Positions 53,460 to 61,669 of a DNA stretch of 64,000 nucleotides are shown here, one piece after another. How positions within the stretch are numbered: position 1 is the stretch's first letter; each line of letters begins with the position of its first letter. Both the position numbers and the translations under genes were made by a program. Origin of the DNA: Dehalococcoidia bacterium. GTDB lineage: Bacteria; Chloroflexota; Dehalococcoidia; Tepidiformales; Tepidiformaceae. The stretch is from positions 1 through 64,000 of the forward strand of contig JADZEI010000004.1 of NCBI GenBank assembly GCA_020850615.1, given 5' to 3'. The notes under the pieces were generated by a model, which did no database searches, had not been told where the DNA came from, and saw only the letters and a program-made list of their open reading frames with translations.

Positions 53460-54146
53460 CTAGAACTCGTGCAGCGCTTCCCAGCTCTGCCGGAACGGCA
53501 ACCCGCCCGCACGCTCGCACTCTTCCAGCACCGCCCGCTGCTTCGAAGACGACAGCTCCGAGAGCAGCATCGCCGGGTTCACGCTCACCTGCACCGCCAG
53601 CCGCTCGCTCCGGCTCACGATGTCGCAGAACGCCATGAAGATCGCGTCCCGGTCCAGGTAGTTCTCGAACACGAACAGCGAGACGTCGTCCAGCGCGTCC
53701 ATGTCGCCCGCCGTTTCCAGCTGGCCGTACACCGTCGCCAGCCAGTCGCCGATCTCTTCCCACGCCTGCGGCGATTCCGGGCAGCCACGCGCCTCCATCG
53801 CCTCCAGCGACGAGAACAGCATGACCAGGAACGTGGGCAGCCGCCGGTATTCGTACCCCACCCGCGCCACTCGCACCCAGCGCAGGTCCTCCCGGCAGCT
53901 CGCGCTCGGCTGCTGCGCCGGGATCGCCCCCGCCAGCTCGTTCGCCTCCGCGTCCGGCAGCGTCCGGATCCAGTCCTCGATCGTCTCTGGCGCCACCTCC
54001 GTGAGGTCGATCACCGAAAGCGCCGCCAGCCGCCGGTCCGGCGCGCCGTCCTGCACCTCCGCGACCAGCTCCGGCGTCGTCATCCGCCGGAACGCGGCCT
54101 CGTGCTGCTGCCAGCCTTCGTACTGCGCGGGTAATCGCCGTTCCAC
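53460..54146 (-). CDS. Hypothetical protein, divergent from hemB
   Basis: A 228-residue soluble, acidic, mostly helical protein with many aromatic residues. It shows no signal peptide and no motif I recognise; SLEAMEARGCPESPQAWEEI and NYLDRDAIFMAFCDIV are its most distinctive segments. GTG 54146 is used, since the longer frame to 54197 would run through the hemB promoter region. Its end lies 48 bp before the cysteine desulfurase start, so the two may be co-transcribed. Confidence 0.75.
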   Translation of the reverse strand: MERRLPAQYEGWQQHEAAFRRMTTPELVAEVQDGAPDRRLAALSVIDLTEVAPETIEDWIRTLPDAEANELAGAIPAQQPSASCREDLRWVRVARVGYEYRRLPTFLVMLFSSLEAMEARGCPESPQAWEEIGDWLATVYGQLETAGDMDALDDVSLFVFENYLDRDAIFMAFCDIVSRSERLAVQVSVNPAMLLSELSSSKQRAVLEECERAGGLPFRQSWEALHEF

Positions 54147-54192
54147 GGACTCAGGATAACAAGCCCTGCGCAGCCGGCGAGACGGCCGAGTG

Positions 54193-54198
54193 TACAAT
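54193..54198 (+). promoter_or_regulatory. -10 element of hemB, leaderless start
   Basis: TACAAT is followed by only 7 nt before the hemB ATG at 54206, so the transcript would begin at or next to the start codon. No clear -35 is seen. No ribosome site precedes the ATG. Confidence 0.5.
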
Positions 54199-54205
54199 TC
54201 CGCCT

Positions 54206-55180
54206 ATGGAAAACCCGGACTTTCGCCGCCACCGGCGCCTGCGCCGCACCGCCGGCATCCGGTCCCTCGTCCGCGAGACCGAGCTCACCCCCGGCCACCT
54301 CGTCTACCCCGTCTTCGTCCAGGCCGGCCTCTCCGGCCGCGCGCCCATCGCCGCCATGCCCGGCCAGGACCGCCTCGGCCTCGACCAGCTCGCCGCCGAA
54401 GCCCGCGAGCTCACCGCGCTCGGCATCCCCGGCATCCTCCTCTTCGGGCTCCCCGCCGCCAAGGACGCCCGCGGCACCGGCGCCTACGCCCGCGACGGCA
54501 TCGTCCAGCAGGCCACCCGCGTTCTCAAGGACGCCGCGCCGGAGCTCGTCGTCATCGGCGACGTCTGCCTCTGCGAGTACACCGACCACGGCCACTGCGG
54601 CCTCCTCACCCCCGCCGGCGAAGTCGACAACGACAGCACGCTCCCGCTCATCGCCGAAACCGCCGTCTCCCTCGCCGAGGCCGGCTGCGACATCGTCGCC
54701 CCGAGCGACATGATGGACGGCCGCGTCCGCGCCATCCGCCAGTCGCTCGACAGCGCGGGACTCTCCGGCACCGCGCTCCTCTCCTACGCCGCGAAGTACG
54801 CGAGCGCGTTCTACGGCCCCTTTCGTGAAGCAGCCGAGAGCGCACCCGCCTTCGGCGACCGCCGCGGCTACCAGGTGGACCCCGCAAACGCCCGCATGGC
54901 CCTCGACGAAGTGCTGACCGACCTCGCCGAAGGCGCCGACATGGTCATGGTGAAGCCCGCCCTGCCCTATCTCGACATCATCCGACAGGTCCGCGACCTC
55001 GTGGACGTGCCCGTCGCCGCCTACAACGTCAGCGGCGAATACAGCATGCTCAAGGCCGCCGCCGCCAACGGCTGGATCGACGAAGCCCGCGCCATCGACG
55101 AGACCCTCACCAGCATCCGCCGCGCCGGCGCCGATATCGTCATCACCTACCACGCGAAGGAATGGGCCCGCTCCCGCTGA
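54206..55180 (+). CDS. hemB: Delta-aminolevulinic acid dehydratase (porphobilinogen synthase)
   Basis: A 324-residue enzyme that joins two 5-aminolevulinate molecules into porphobilinogen for haem and B12. Schiff-base lysines are Lys197 (SYAAKYASAFYGPFR) and Lys250 (MVMVKPALPYLD). The zinc-site cysteines Cys121, Cys123 and Cys131 (CLCEYTDHGHC) are all present, so it is probably zinc-dependent. RR-x8-LVRETELTPGHLVYPVFV opens the protein. It is not next to other haem genes. Confidence 0.96.
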   Translation: MENPDFRRHRRLRRTAGIRSLVRETELTPGHLVYPVFVQAGLSGRAPIAAMPGQDRLGLDQLAAEARELTALGIPGILLFGLPAAKDARGTGAYARDGIVQQATRVLKDAAPELVVIGDVCLCEYTDHGHCGLLTPAGEVDNDSTLPLIAETAVSLAEAGCDIVAPSDMMDGRVRAIRQSLDSAGLSGTALLSYAAKYASAFYGPFREAAESAPAFGDRRGYQVDPANARMALDEVLTDLAEGADMVMVKPALPYLDIIRQVRDLVDVPVAAYNVSGEYSMLKAAAANGWIDEARAIDETLTSIRRAGADIVITYHAKEWARSR

Positions 55181-55194
55181 CGCGACCCCCGCGC

Positions 55195-55602
55195 CTACCG
55201 GCTCGCCGAGGCCCCGACCGGCACGCTCGCCTTGCACACCGTCCGCCGCGCCGGGAGCTGCTCCCCGCATGCCCCCACGAACGTCGCATCGACCACGTCG
55301 ATCAGGCCCTTCAGCCGCGCCTCCGCGCGCACGTACGCCACCGTCCCCGAGATGGTCGCCTCCACGCCCGCCCACTCCTCGCACCGCAGCACCCGCAGGT
55401 GCCGCGACGACTCGTTCCATTCGACAACGAGACGGGGCCGTGTGGACGGCCCCGCGGAGTAGCGGGTGTACCCGCCGAGATATTCCTTGGTCAGATGGAG
55501 ACCCTTGCAGGTCGGGTCGATGTTCGCGTTCTGCAGGCCTTCCCAGAGCTCCCCGAGCGAGAGCAGCAGGCGGAAGGCCACGTCATTCGTATCAGCGCGC
55601 AC
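55195..55602 (-). CDS. Hypothetical protein
   Basis: A 135-residue protein with three or four cysteines (CKGLHLT, RCEEWAG, GACGEQL, TVCKASV) and a mixed alpha/beta look. No signal peptide or known domain is recognised. GTG 55602 is used, with AAGGA about 10 nt upstream; the upstream open frame is a shadow. Convergent with hemB, with a 14-bp gap. Confidence 0.72.
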   Translation of the reverse strand: MRADTNDVAFRLLLSLGELWEGLQNANIDPTCKGLHLTKEYLGGYTRYSAGPSTRPRLVVEWNESSRHLRVLRCEEWAGVEATISGTVAYVRAEARLKGLIDVVDATFVGACGEQLPARRTVCKASVPVGASASR

Positions 55603-55649
55603 GTCACCACCATCCTTGCGGGATGCGGGCCTCGCCCGCCAATGGCCGG

Positions 55650-55680
55650 ATTCTACGCGAAACCGGCCTCCTGTGCGCAA
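55650..55680 (-). promoter_or_regulatory. Candidate promoter of the 55602 gene
   Basis: Minus strand: TTGCGC (55675-55680) and TAGAAT (55650-55655) with a 19-bp spacer. The predicted start is near 55643, about 40 nt before the GTG. Confidence 0.4.
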
Positions 55681-55727
55681 CTGGTCTATCTCTGTTATAG
55701 GCACGAGCCATGCCCGGATGGATTCGA

Positions 55728-56660
55728 CTACCTCGCGGCCGGCGCCGCAGGCACCTCCGCCGCCCCCTTCCCCCCGCCCAGGTAGCTCGCCAGCGCGTCC
55801 TCCATCCGCGTCAGCGGCAACCCGAACGTCGCCTGCAGCTCGGCCGTGTCCGCGATCGGGTCCATCGTCACAAAGTCGATCGCATCGGGCGTGAGCGGCC
55901 GGCCCGGCACGTGCTGCGCCACCGCCGCCACCGCCTTCATCAGCGCCTTCGGCTGGTGGAACAGGAACCGCTTCTTGCCCGAAACCCGCAGCGCCGTCCG
56001 GATCACCTCGTCCATGGTCACGACCTCGGGCCCGCCCACCTCGAACGTCCGGCCGTATGCCCGCTCGTTGCCCATCGCCGCCACCACATGCGCCGCGATG
56101 TCCCGCACGAACACCGGGTTCAGCCGGATCTTCCCGTTGCCGATCACCGGCACGAACGGCAGCACCTTCGCGAACCCCAGGAACCGGTTCAGCGACACGT
56201 CCCCGGGCCCGTATACCCAGCTCGGCCGGAAGATCGTGTAGCGGATGCCCGCCGCCTTGATCGCCTCCTCTTCCTTCCACTTCGCCCGCAGCCAGTGGTA
56301 CTCGCCGTCCGGCGCCGCCCCGCAGCCGCTCAGGTCGATGAAGTGGCCGGCCCCGTCCGCCGCCGCCGCCTCCACCAGGTTCTTCGTCCCGCCGAAGTCG
56401 ACCCGCTCGAACGTCCAGCCCTTCTTCGGGTTCTCCATCGGCGCATTCGGGAATTGGACCGCATCCACGACGACATCGAAGCCCGCGAGCTTCCCGGCGA
56501 GGCTCGCCGGGTCCGTCACGTCCCCCTGGACCACCGCCGCACCGCCAGCTCCCCGCCCCGCCGACCGCGAGAGGATGGACACGTCGTGCCCGGCCGCCTG
56601 CGCCGCCTGCACGATCTCCGCACCGATGAACCCCGTACCGCCTGCAACCAGGACCTTCAT
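55728..56660 (-). CDS. NAD(P)-binding atypical short-chain dehydrogenase (NmrA/NDUFA9-like)
   Basis: A 310-residue protein. GGTGFIG at residues 7-13 binds the dinucleotide; the body has VDAVQFPN, HFIDLSGCGA and IFRPSWVYGPGD. The YxxxK pair is replaced by WLRAKWKEEE, typical of atypical members that act as NADPH sensors or quinone-linked subunits. Its ATG overlaps the stop of the MerR-type regulator (TGATG), so the two are coupled. The C-terminus is Ala/Pro-rich. Confidence 0.87.
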   Translation of the reverse strand: MKVLVAGGTGFIGAEIVQAAQAAGHDVSILSRSAGRGAGGAAVVQGDVTDPASLAGKLAGFDVVVDAVQFPNAPMENPKKGWTFERVDFGGTKNLVEAAAADGAGHFIDLSGCGAAPDGEYHWLRAKWKEEEAIKAAGIRYTIFRPSWVYGPGDVSLNRFLGFAKVLPFVPVIGNGKIRLNPVFVRDIAAHVVAAMGNERAYGRTFEVGGPEVVTMDEVIRTALRVSGKKRFLFHQPKALMKAVAAVAQHVPGRPLTPDAIDFVTMDPIADTAELQATFGLPLTRMEDALASYLGGGKGAAEVPAAPAAR

Positions 56661-57580
56661 CACCGAACCCCCATGAGTGGCCGGCGCGCCGCGCGCACCG
56701 TGACGTCGAGGGCATCCCGCAACCCGGGCCCGCCGTACATCCCCCCGGCCAGCGACCGCAGTGCCGGGGTCTCGTCCGCAGCCCGTCCCCCGAACACTAC
56801 CGCCGCCTGGGGCGCCACCCGCGTGAGTTCGCTCACGATGCCCGGCAGCCGCAGCGCCGCATCCGTGCTGCCCGCGTGCAGGCCCACCACCCGCGGCATC
56901 ACCTCCTGCGCCGACCGCATCAGCGACGCGTCCGGCACGTCCTGCCCCAGGTAGACCGTCGCGACGCCCTGGAACCGCAGCAGCACGTGCAGCATCAGCA
57001 GCCCCAGCTCGTGGCGCTCCCCCGCCAGGCACGCGAGCAGCACCACCGGCGCGTCCAGCATCGGCGTCACCTGCCGGCTCAGTCCGTCCAGCCGCGCCCG
57101 GATGAACGCCGTCGCGAAGTGCTCCTGGCCAACGCCCGCCGTCCCCTGGTGCCACGCCTCGCCCACCTGCACCAGCGCCGGGACCACCATCCGCTCCAGC
57201 GCCGTCAGCAGGTCGTTCGACTCCATCACGTCGTTCCAGAGGATGATCGCCCGCCGCTCGTCGTAGTCGAGCAGCGCATCGAGGAAGCGTTCGAGCAGCC
57301 CCGCCGGGTTCGTCGCGCCGCCGCCCGGCCGCGTTTCGAGCTCCTGGAGCGCCGTGCGCGCCGCGCGCTGCAGCGAAACTCCGCTCTCCGCCAGCGCCGC
57401 CATCCGACGCACCAGCTCCACATCCTGGACCGAGTACAGCCGCTGCTTCCCCTCCGAGCGCGCCGGCCGCGGCACGCCGTAGCGCCGCTCCCACGCGCGC
57501 AGCGTGTGCACACCGACCCCGGTCAGCTTTTCGACCTGGGCGATCTTGAGGCCGTCAACGGCAGGCTCTGGATGACTCAT
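56660..57580 (-). CDS. CarH/LitR-like MerR regulator with B12-binding domain
   Basis: A 306-residue regulator. The MerR helix-turn-helix (LKIAQVEKLTGVGVHTLRAW, residues 11-30, RRYGVPRP) is followed by a helical cap and a cobalamin-binding Rossmann domain. The light-sensing W-x9-EH motif of CarH proteins is present exactly (Trp143, Glu153, His154). Glu188-x-His190 fits the lower cobalamin ligand. Known relatives bind adenosylcobalamin in the dark as tetramers and release DNA in light. A TTGAC-N5-GTCAA palindrome overlaps its own -35 box, which fits autoregulation. Confidence 0.88.
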   Translation of the reverse strand: MSHPEPAVDGLKIAQVEKLTGVGVHTLRAWERRYGVPRPARSEGKQRLYSVQDVELVRRMAALAESGVSLQRAARTALQELETRPGGGATNPAGLLERFLDALLDYDERRAIILWNDVMESNDLLTALERMVVPALVQVGEAWHQGTAGVGQEHFATAFIRARLDGLSRQVTPMLDAPVVLLACLAGERHELGLLMLHVLLRFQGVATVYLGQDVPDASLMRSAQEVMPRVVGLHAGSTDAALRLPGIVSELTRVAPQAAVVFGGRAADETPALRSLAGGMYGGPGLRDALDVTVRAARRPLMGVR

Positions 57581-57586
57581 GGGCCT

Positions 57587-57616
57587 GAGTTAGACACGAA
57601 CTTGACCATCTGTCAA
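57587..57616 (-). promoter_or_regulatory. Promoter of the CarH-like gene, leaderless
   Basis: TTGACA (57611-57616), 18-bp spacer, TAACTC (57587-57592), then 6 nt to the ATG at 57580. The predicted transcript starts at the start codon. The inverted repeat TTGAC-N5-GTCAA (57602-57616) overlaps the -35 box. Confidence 0.6.
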
Positions 57617-57766
57617 ACATTGCCGGTTCGCCGCGGCTCGTGCGCCGCCGGCAGCCTCGGGCCCCGGCTGCGTCCCCATCGCCCCGCTTACGGGTTCTTT
57701 AGCTACGCACGAACATTATTGCCGCCACTCTGGTACCGTCGGCCAAGCCCCCGGGAGGAGTGCCCT

Positions 57767-58018
57767 TTGCACCCGTGCGCCATCTGCCGCTTCCTCGGCA
57801 TGGAACCCCGGTACACCACCAACGTCGTCGGTTTGCGGACCCGCATCGAAGAGCTCCATAGCCACCCCGGCAGAACCTCCCTCGAAGGCTTCGACATCGA
57901 GCACGTCATGCTCCCCGCCTGCCCCGAGCATGTCGTCGAGGTCTACCGCGGCCGCGTCGATGGCGTCGCCATGGCCTGGCGCCTCCCCGAGCCCGCCTTC
58001 GCCCCCCGCCGCGACTGA
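57767..58018 (+). CDS. Small hypothetical protein with CxxC
   Basis: An 83-residue protein. The start TTG at 57767 is chosen because GGGAGGAG lies 6 nt upstream. It begins HPCAICRFLG with a CxxC pair, and a third cysteine (PACPEHV) lies near residue 57. It looks soluble and may bind metal, but no family is recognised. It is divergent from the CarH-like gene and 54 bp before the Fur-family gene. Confidence 0.65.
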   Translation: MHPCAICRFLGMEPRYTTNVVGLRTRIEELHSHPGRTSLEGFDIEHVMLPACPEHVVEVYRGRVDGVAMAWRLPEPAFAPRRD

Positions 58019-58036
58019 CCGCACCACCCCCGCGCG

Positions 58037-58066
58037 TTGACACCGCGATCCACCCATTTCTACCAT
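58037..58066 (+). promoter_or_regulatory. Promoter of the Fur-family gene, leaderless
   Basis: A perfect TTGACA (58037-58042), 18-bp spacer, TACCAT (58061-58066), then 6 nt to the GTG at 58073. This is the same geometry as at 57587-57616. Confidence 0.65.
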
Positions 58067-58072
58067 CGAACC

Positions 58073-58483
58073 GTGACCACCCAGGCCGAGTCATCCTCCG
58101 AACGGCTCTCCGTCGGCGGGCACCGTGTGACCGCCCCCCGCCGCGCGATCCTCGATGCGATCGCCCGCGCCGGCGGCCCCTTCACGATCGAAGAGCTCAC
58201 CAGCCGCGTCCCCGCCGTCGGCCGCGCCACCGTCTTCCGCACGGTCAAGCTGCTCCAGGAGTCCGAAGTCCTCTGCCGCGTCATCCTCGAAGACGGCAGC
58301 GTCCGCTACCAGCTCTCCCGCGGCGGCCACCACCACCACCTCATCTGCAGCGAATGCGGCACCGTCACCGACTTCAGCGACCCCGAGCTCGACCGCCTGA
58401 TCCACGAAAACGCCGGTTCCGCCGGCTTCCAGCTCGACGCCCACAGCCTCGAGCTCTACGGGCGCTGCGCCTCCTGCGCCTGA
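58073..58483 (+). CDS. Fur-family metalloregulator
   Basis: A 136-residue repressor of the ferric uptake regulator family. The winged helix (RRAILDAIARAGGPFTIEEL, VGRATVFRTVKLLQE) is followed by the metal-sensing domain with GGHHHHLICSECG and the second CxxC in GRCASCA, the structural zinc site. Whether it senses iron, zinc or peroxide cannot be told. The start is placed at GTG 58073; a TTG at 58037 lies inside the -35 box. The 3' end overlaps purU by 28 bp, convergently. Confidence 0.9.
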   Translation: MTTQAESSSERLSVGGHRVTAPRRAILDAIARAGGPFTIEELTSRVPAVGRATVFRTVKLLQESEVLCRVILEDGSVRYQLSRGGHHHHLICSECGTVTDFSDPELDRLIHENAGSAGFQLDAHSLELYGRCASCA

Positions 58484-59370
58484 GGCCCACCCATGTCCCG
58501 CAGCAGCGTCCGCATCCCCGGCTTGAACACGACCTTCCCGTTAATCACCACGATCTCATTGTTCAGGTAGAGCTGCAGCGCCCGGCTCAGCACCTTCCCC
58601 TCAAGCGCGCGCCCCTTCGTCCGCACGTCCTCGACCGTATCGACCCCCACGTCGATCTGGAACACGTCCTGCAGGATGATCGGCCCCGCGTCCAGCTCCT
58701 CGGTCACGAAGTGGGCCGTGCACCCGGAGACGCGCACGCCGTCCTCCCACGCCCGCCGGTACGGGTTCGCCCCGGGGAAGTACGGCAGCAGCGACGGATG
58801 AATGTTGATGATCCGCCCCGCGAACGGCTGCACCACCGTACCCGTCAGGATCTGCATGTAGCGCGCCAGCACCACCACGTCCGCCTTCGCCGCCGCCAGC
58901 CGCTCCACCAGGAACTCCTCGTGCGCCGCCTTGTCCGTGCTCGCGTGCCAGTCGAACGGCAGCCCCGCGCCCTCCGCCAGCTCCCGCAGCGACTCGTGGT
59001 TGCCCAGCACCGTCACGAGCTCGCCGTTCAGCACCCCGGCCCGGTGGTCCGCCACGATCTGCTCCAGGCAGTGCGCTTCCTTGCTCACCAGGATCGCCAC
59101 GCGCTTGCGCTCCCGCTGGCCGTGCAGCGCCACCCGGATCTCCATCCCAATCTCGTCGCCGATGGCCAACAGCCCCGGGATCAGCTCGTCCAGGCTCGCC
59201 GACGCATCCGTGATGTCGACCAGCATGTCCATCAGGAACTGCCCACGGACCACGCGCTGCTCGATGTCCTCGATGTTCACATCCCGCTCGGCGAGATACG
59301 TGCTGATCCGGGCGACCACGCCCTTCTGGTCACGCCCCAGCACACTCACAATGGCAAGCACACGCGTCAT
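58456..59370 (-). CDS. purU: Formyltetrahydrofolate deformylase
   Basis: A 304-residue enzyme that hydrolyses 10-formyltetrahydrofolate to formate and tetrahydrofolate. An N-terminal ACT domain (LAIVSVLGRDQKGVVARIST) precedes the formyltransferase fold with NIHPSLLPYFPGANPYRRAW and GCTAHFVTEELDAGPIILQ, including the catalytic Asn/His/Asp positions. Length is slightly above the usual 280. ATG 59370 is used; the longer frame to 59565 is not protein-like and no strong ribosome site is seen. Confidence 0.92.
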   Translation of the reverse strand: MTRVLAIVSVLGRDQKGVVARISTYLAERDVNIEDIEQRVVRGQFLMDMLVDITDASASLDELIPGLLAIGDEIGMEIRVALHGQRERKRVAILVSKEAHCLEQIVADHRAGVLNGELVTVLGNHESLRELAEGAGLPFDWHASTDKAAHEEFLVERLAAAKADVVVLARYMQILTGTVVQPFAGRIINIHPSLLPYFPGANPYRRAWEDGVRVSGCTAHFVTEELDAGPIILQDVFQIDVGVDTVEDVRTKGRALEGKVLSRALQLYLNNEIVVINGKVVFKPGMRTLLRDMGGPQAQEAQRP

Positions 59371-59806
59371 TTTCGCAGCAGTCCTCTTCCCGGTAGCCCC
59401 GGTCACACGCGGCCAAGCGTAGGCTGTCCCTTGACCACGGTCGACCGCGGCCGGAATCCGCCCGGTCGGCAGCTTCGTAAAGCAACTATAGGAAAGGCGG
59501 GTGGCGACAGCTCCATGAGAGCCTGCCCGGTCCTCGGCCCCGCCCCTCGCTATGCGCATCCCCATTTGATGCGGGATCAGCGGCGATTAATCAGTGTGCC
59601 CTTCAACCGCTCGACTAATCAGCCGTCCTTATTACTACCCCACACGCTTTCAGTGGGCCTTCATAGTGCTCGCGGTTTGTTCCCTTAGGAGGTTGCCATT
59701 AAGCGAGTGTGAAAACGCCGGATAGATCCGTAAAGACGGGTTGACGCTAGCCGATCACGAGCGCACCTTACCGATCGGTAATCGATAGAGGAGGGAACCC
59801 ACCACG
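59371..59806. other. Gene-free leader of the second peptide transporter operon
   Basis: A 436-bp stretch, AT-richer in its second half, with no coding frame I can support. It holds the purU upstream region, a TTGACG at 59741-59746 that might be a -35 box without a clear -10 partner, the palindrome at 59768-59781, and the AGAGGAGGG ribosome site at about 59787-59795. Confidence 0.6.
59768..59781. promoter_or_regulatory. Perfect 14-bp palindrome TTACCGATCGGTAA, operator-like
   Basis: It lies just before the ribosome site and 25 nt before the ATG of the binding-protein gene. Symmetric sites of this look are common targets of TetR-family dimers. No regulator gene is adjacent. Confidence 0.5.
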
Positions 59807-61567
59807 ATGACCAATCCCAAGTGGCGCATGCTGCTGAGCCTCTTCGCCATCTTCGCTGTTATGGCCATCGCCGTTGCCTGCGGCGATGACGATGACAACG
59901 GCGATACCGGCGACCAGACCCCCGCAACCACTGGCACCGCGACCGGCGCCTCCCCCACCTCCACCCCTGCCCCCCAGGCTGGCGGCACCCTCACCGTCCA
60001 GTACCTCGATGTCCAGTCCTGGGACCCCCACTTCTCCAGCTTCTCGCAGGACATCGGCCACCACGGTTTCGTCTGGCGCGGCCTCTACAAGCTCGACAAG
60101 AGTAACAATCCCGTCGCAGAAATGGCCGCCGGCGACCCGACCATCTCCTCCGATCAGAAGACCTACACGGTGAAGCTCAAGCCTGACCTCAAGTGGTCCG
60201 ATGGCCAGCCCCTCACCGCCAAGGACTTCGTCGCCGGCATCCATCGCACCTGCGACCCCGATAACGCCGGCCAGTACCAGTACCTCCTTTCGAACATCGT
60301 CGGCTGCGATGCGTTCTACGGCGCCAACGGCAACCCCGATGCCAATCCCCCCGTCGCCGGCAAGTCCGCCGCTGAGAAGGAAGCCCTTCGCAACGCCATC
60401 GGCGTCCGCGCGGTCGATGAAACCACTGTCGAGTACAAGCTCGTCGAGCCCCAGCCCACCACCCCGATGATCCTCTCGCTGTGGATGACCTACCCGGTCC
60501 CCTCCCATATCGTGAAGACCTCCGGTGAAGCCTGGCCCACGGACCCGACGAAGCTCGCCTTCAACGGCCCCTTCACGCTCGAAAGTTACACCGCCAAGAG
60601 CGGCGCCACCTTCGCCCGCAACGACAACTACGCCGGCGCCCACAAGGCCTACCTCGACAAGGTCGAGTTCAAGTACATCGAAGAAAACGCCCAGTCGAAC
60701 AACGCCTTCCGCTCCGGCCAGATCCAGATGGCGCTCGCCGACACTGCGAACCTGAAGGCAGTCCAGTCCGAATTCGGCGATAAGCTGAACAGCTATCCCC
60801 AGGCCCGCACCACCTCCCTCCAGATGCAGATGGAGAAGGAGCCGCTCAACAATGAAAAGGTGCGGCTCGCCCTCGCCCGCGCCATTGACCGCGAGACCCT
60901 CGCCAACAACGTCCTCCAGGGCGCTGTCATCCCGACCACCTCCTGGATCCCGGCCGACGTCATCGGCATCGACCCGAAGGCCTTCGATGACAAGATCGGC
61001 TTCAACGTTGCCGAGGCCAAGAAACTCCTCGCCGACGCCGGCTACGCCGACGGCAAGGGCTTCCCCGAGCTGACCATCCTCATCCGCAACGACCAGGCGC
61101 CGAAGTCCACGGCAGAGTTCCTCCAGGCCGAGTTCAAGAAGCACCTGAACATCAACGTCAAAATCGAAATCGTCGACGCGCCGACGCGCTCCAAGCGCTT
61201 CAGCACCGAAGACTTCGAGCTCTTCCCCGGCGGTTGGCAGCAGGACTACCCGGATGCAGAGAACTGGATCATCGGCCTGTTCGACAAAGCCGGCACGCTG
61301 AACCACTACAACTGCTTCGACCCCGAGATCGATTCACTCATCCAGAAGGCGCGGTACAACTCGAACAACACCGAGCGCCTGAGCCAGTACAAGCAGATCA
61401 ACGAGCTCATCTCGACGCGCGCCTGCGGCAGCCCCGCCATGTACAACAACGCCAACCACATCCTTATCGACCCGAAGGTCGGCGGCGCGAAAGACTTCGC
61501 TTCCCCCGGCCAGGACCGCGTCATCTCCGGCGACTGGACGCCTGAGGACTGGTACATCAAGAGCTAG
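59807..61567 (+). CDS. Peptide ABC transporter substrate-binding lipoprotein
   Basis: A 586-residue family 5 solute-binding protein. The signal peptide ends in a lipobox with Cys25 (IAVACGDD), followed by an acidic then Thr/Pro-rich linker (residues 26-58). The domain then carries WDPHFSS, LKPDLKWSDGQPLTAKDF and MQMEKEPLNNEKVRLALARA, the family signature. It binds oligopeptides or similar ligands outside the membrane. It is the intact counterpart of the frameshifted gene at 5254-7034. AGAGGAGGG lies upstream of the ATG. Confidence 0.94.
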   Translation: MTNPKWRMLLSLFAIFAVMAIAVACGDDDDNGDTGDQTPATTGTATGASPTSTPAPQAGGTLTVQYLDVQSWDPHFSSFSQDIGHHGFVWRGLYKLDKSNNPVAEMAAGDPTISSDQKTYTVKLKPDLKWSDGQPLTAKDFVAGIHRTCDPDNAGQYQYLLSNIVGCDAFYGANGNPDANPPVAGKSAAEKEALRNAIGVRAVDETTVEYKLVEPQPTTPMILSLWMTYPVPSHIVKTSGEAWPTDPTKLAFNGPFTLESYTAKSGATFARNDNYAGAHKAYLDKVEFKYIEENAQSNNAFRSGQIQMALADTANLKAVQSEFGDKLNSYPQARTTSLQMQMEKEPLNNEKVRLALARAIDRETLANNVLQGAVIPTTSWIPADVIGIDPKAFDDKIGFNVAEAKKLLADAGYADGKGFPELTILIRNDQAPKSTAEFLQAEFKKHLNINVKIEIVDAPTRSKRFSTEDFELFPGGWQQDYPDAENWIIGLFDKAGTLNHYNCFDPEIDSLIQKARYNSNNTERLSQYKQINELISTRACGSPAMYNNANHILIDPKVGGAKDFASPGQDRVISGDWTPEDWYIKS

Positions 61568-61593
61568 CCTCTACGGCTCGCGAAACGACTACA

Positions 61594-61627
61594 TACGGAG
61601 GGGCCCGGGTTCCGAGGCCCCTCCGTA
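61594..61627 (+). terminator. Intercistronic hairpin after the binding-protein gene
   Basis: TACGGAGGGGCC (61594-61605) pairs perfectly with GGCCCCTCCGTA (61616-61627) around a 10-nt loop. No T-run follows, so it more likely stabilises or attenuates than fully terminates. This arrangement is usual for making more binding protein than permease. Confidence 0.6.
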
Positions 61628-61669
61628 GCGCGTACACTCCAATTCATCGGCTGTGACACGGAGGCCCGC

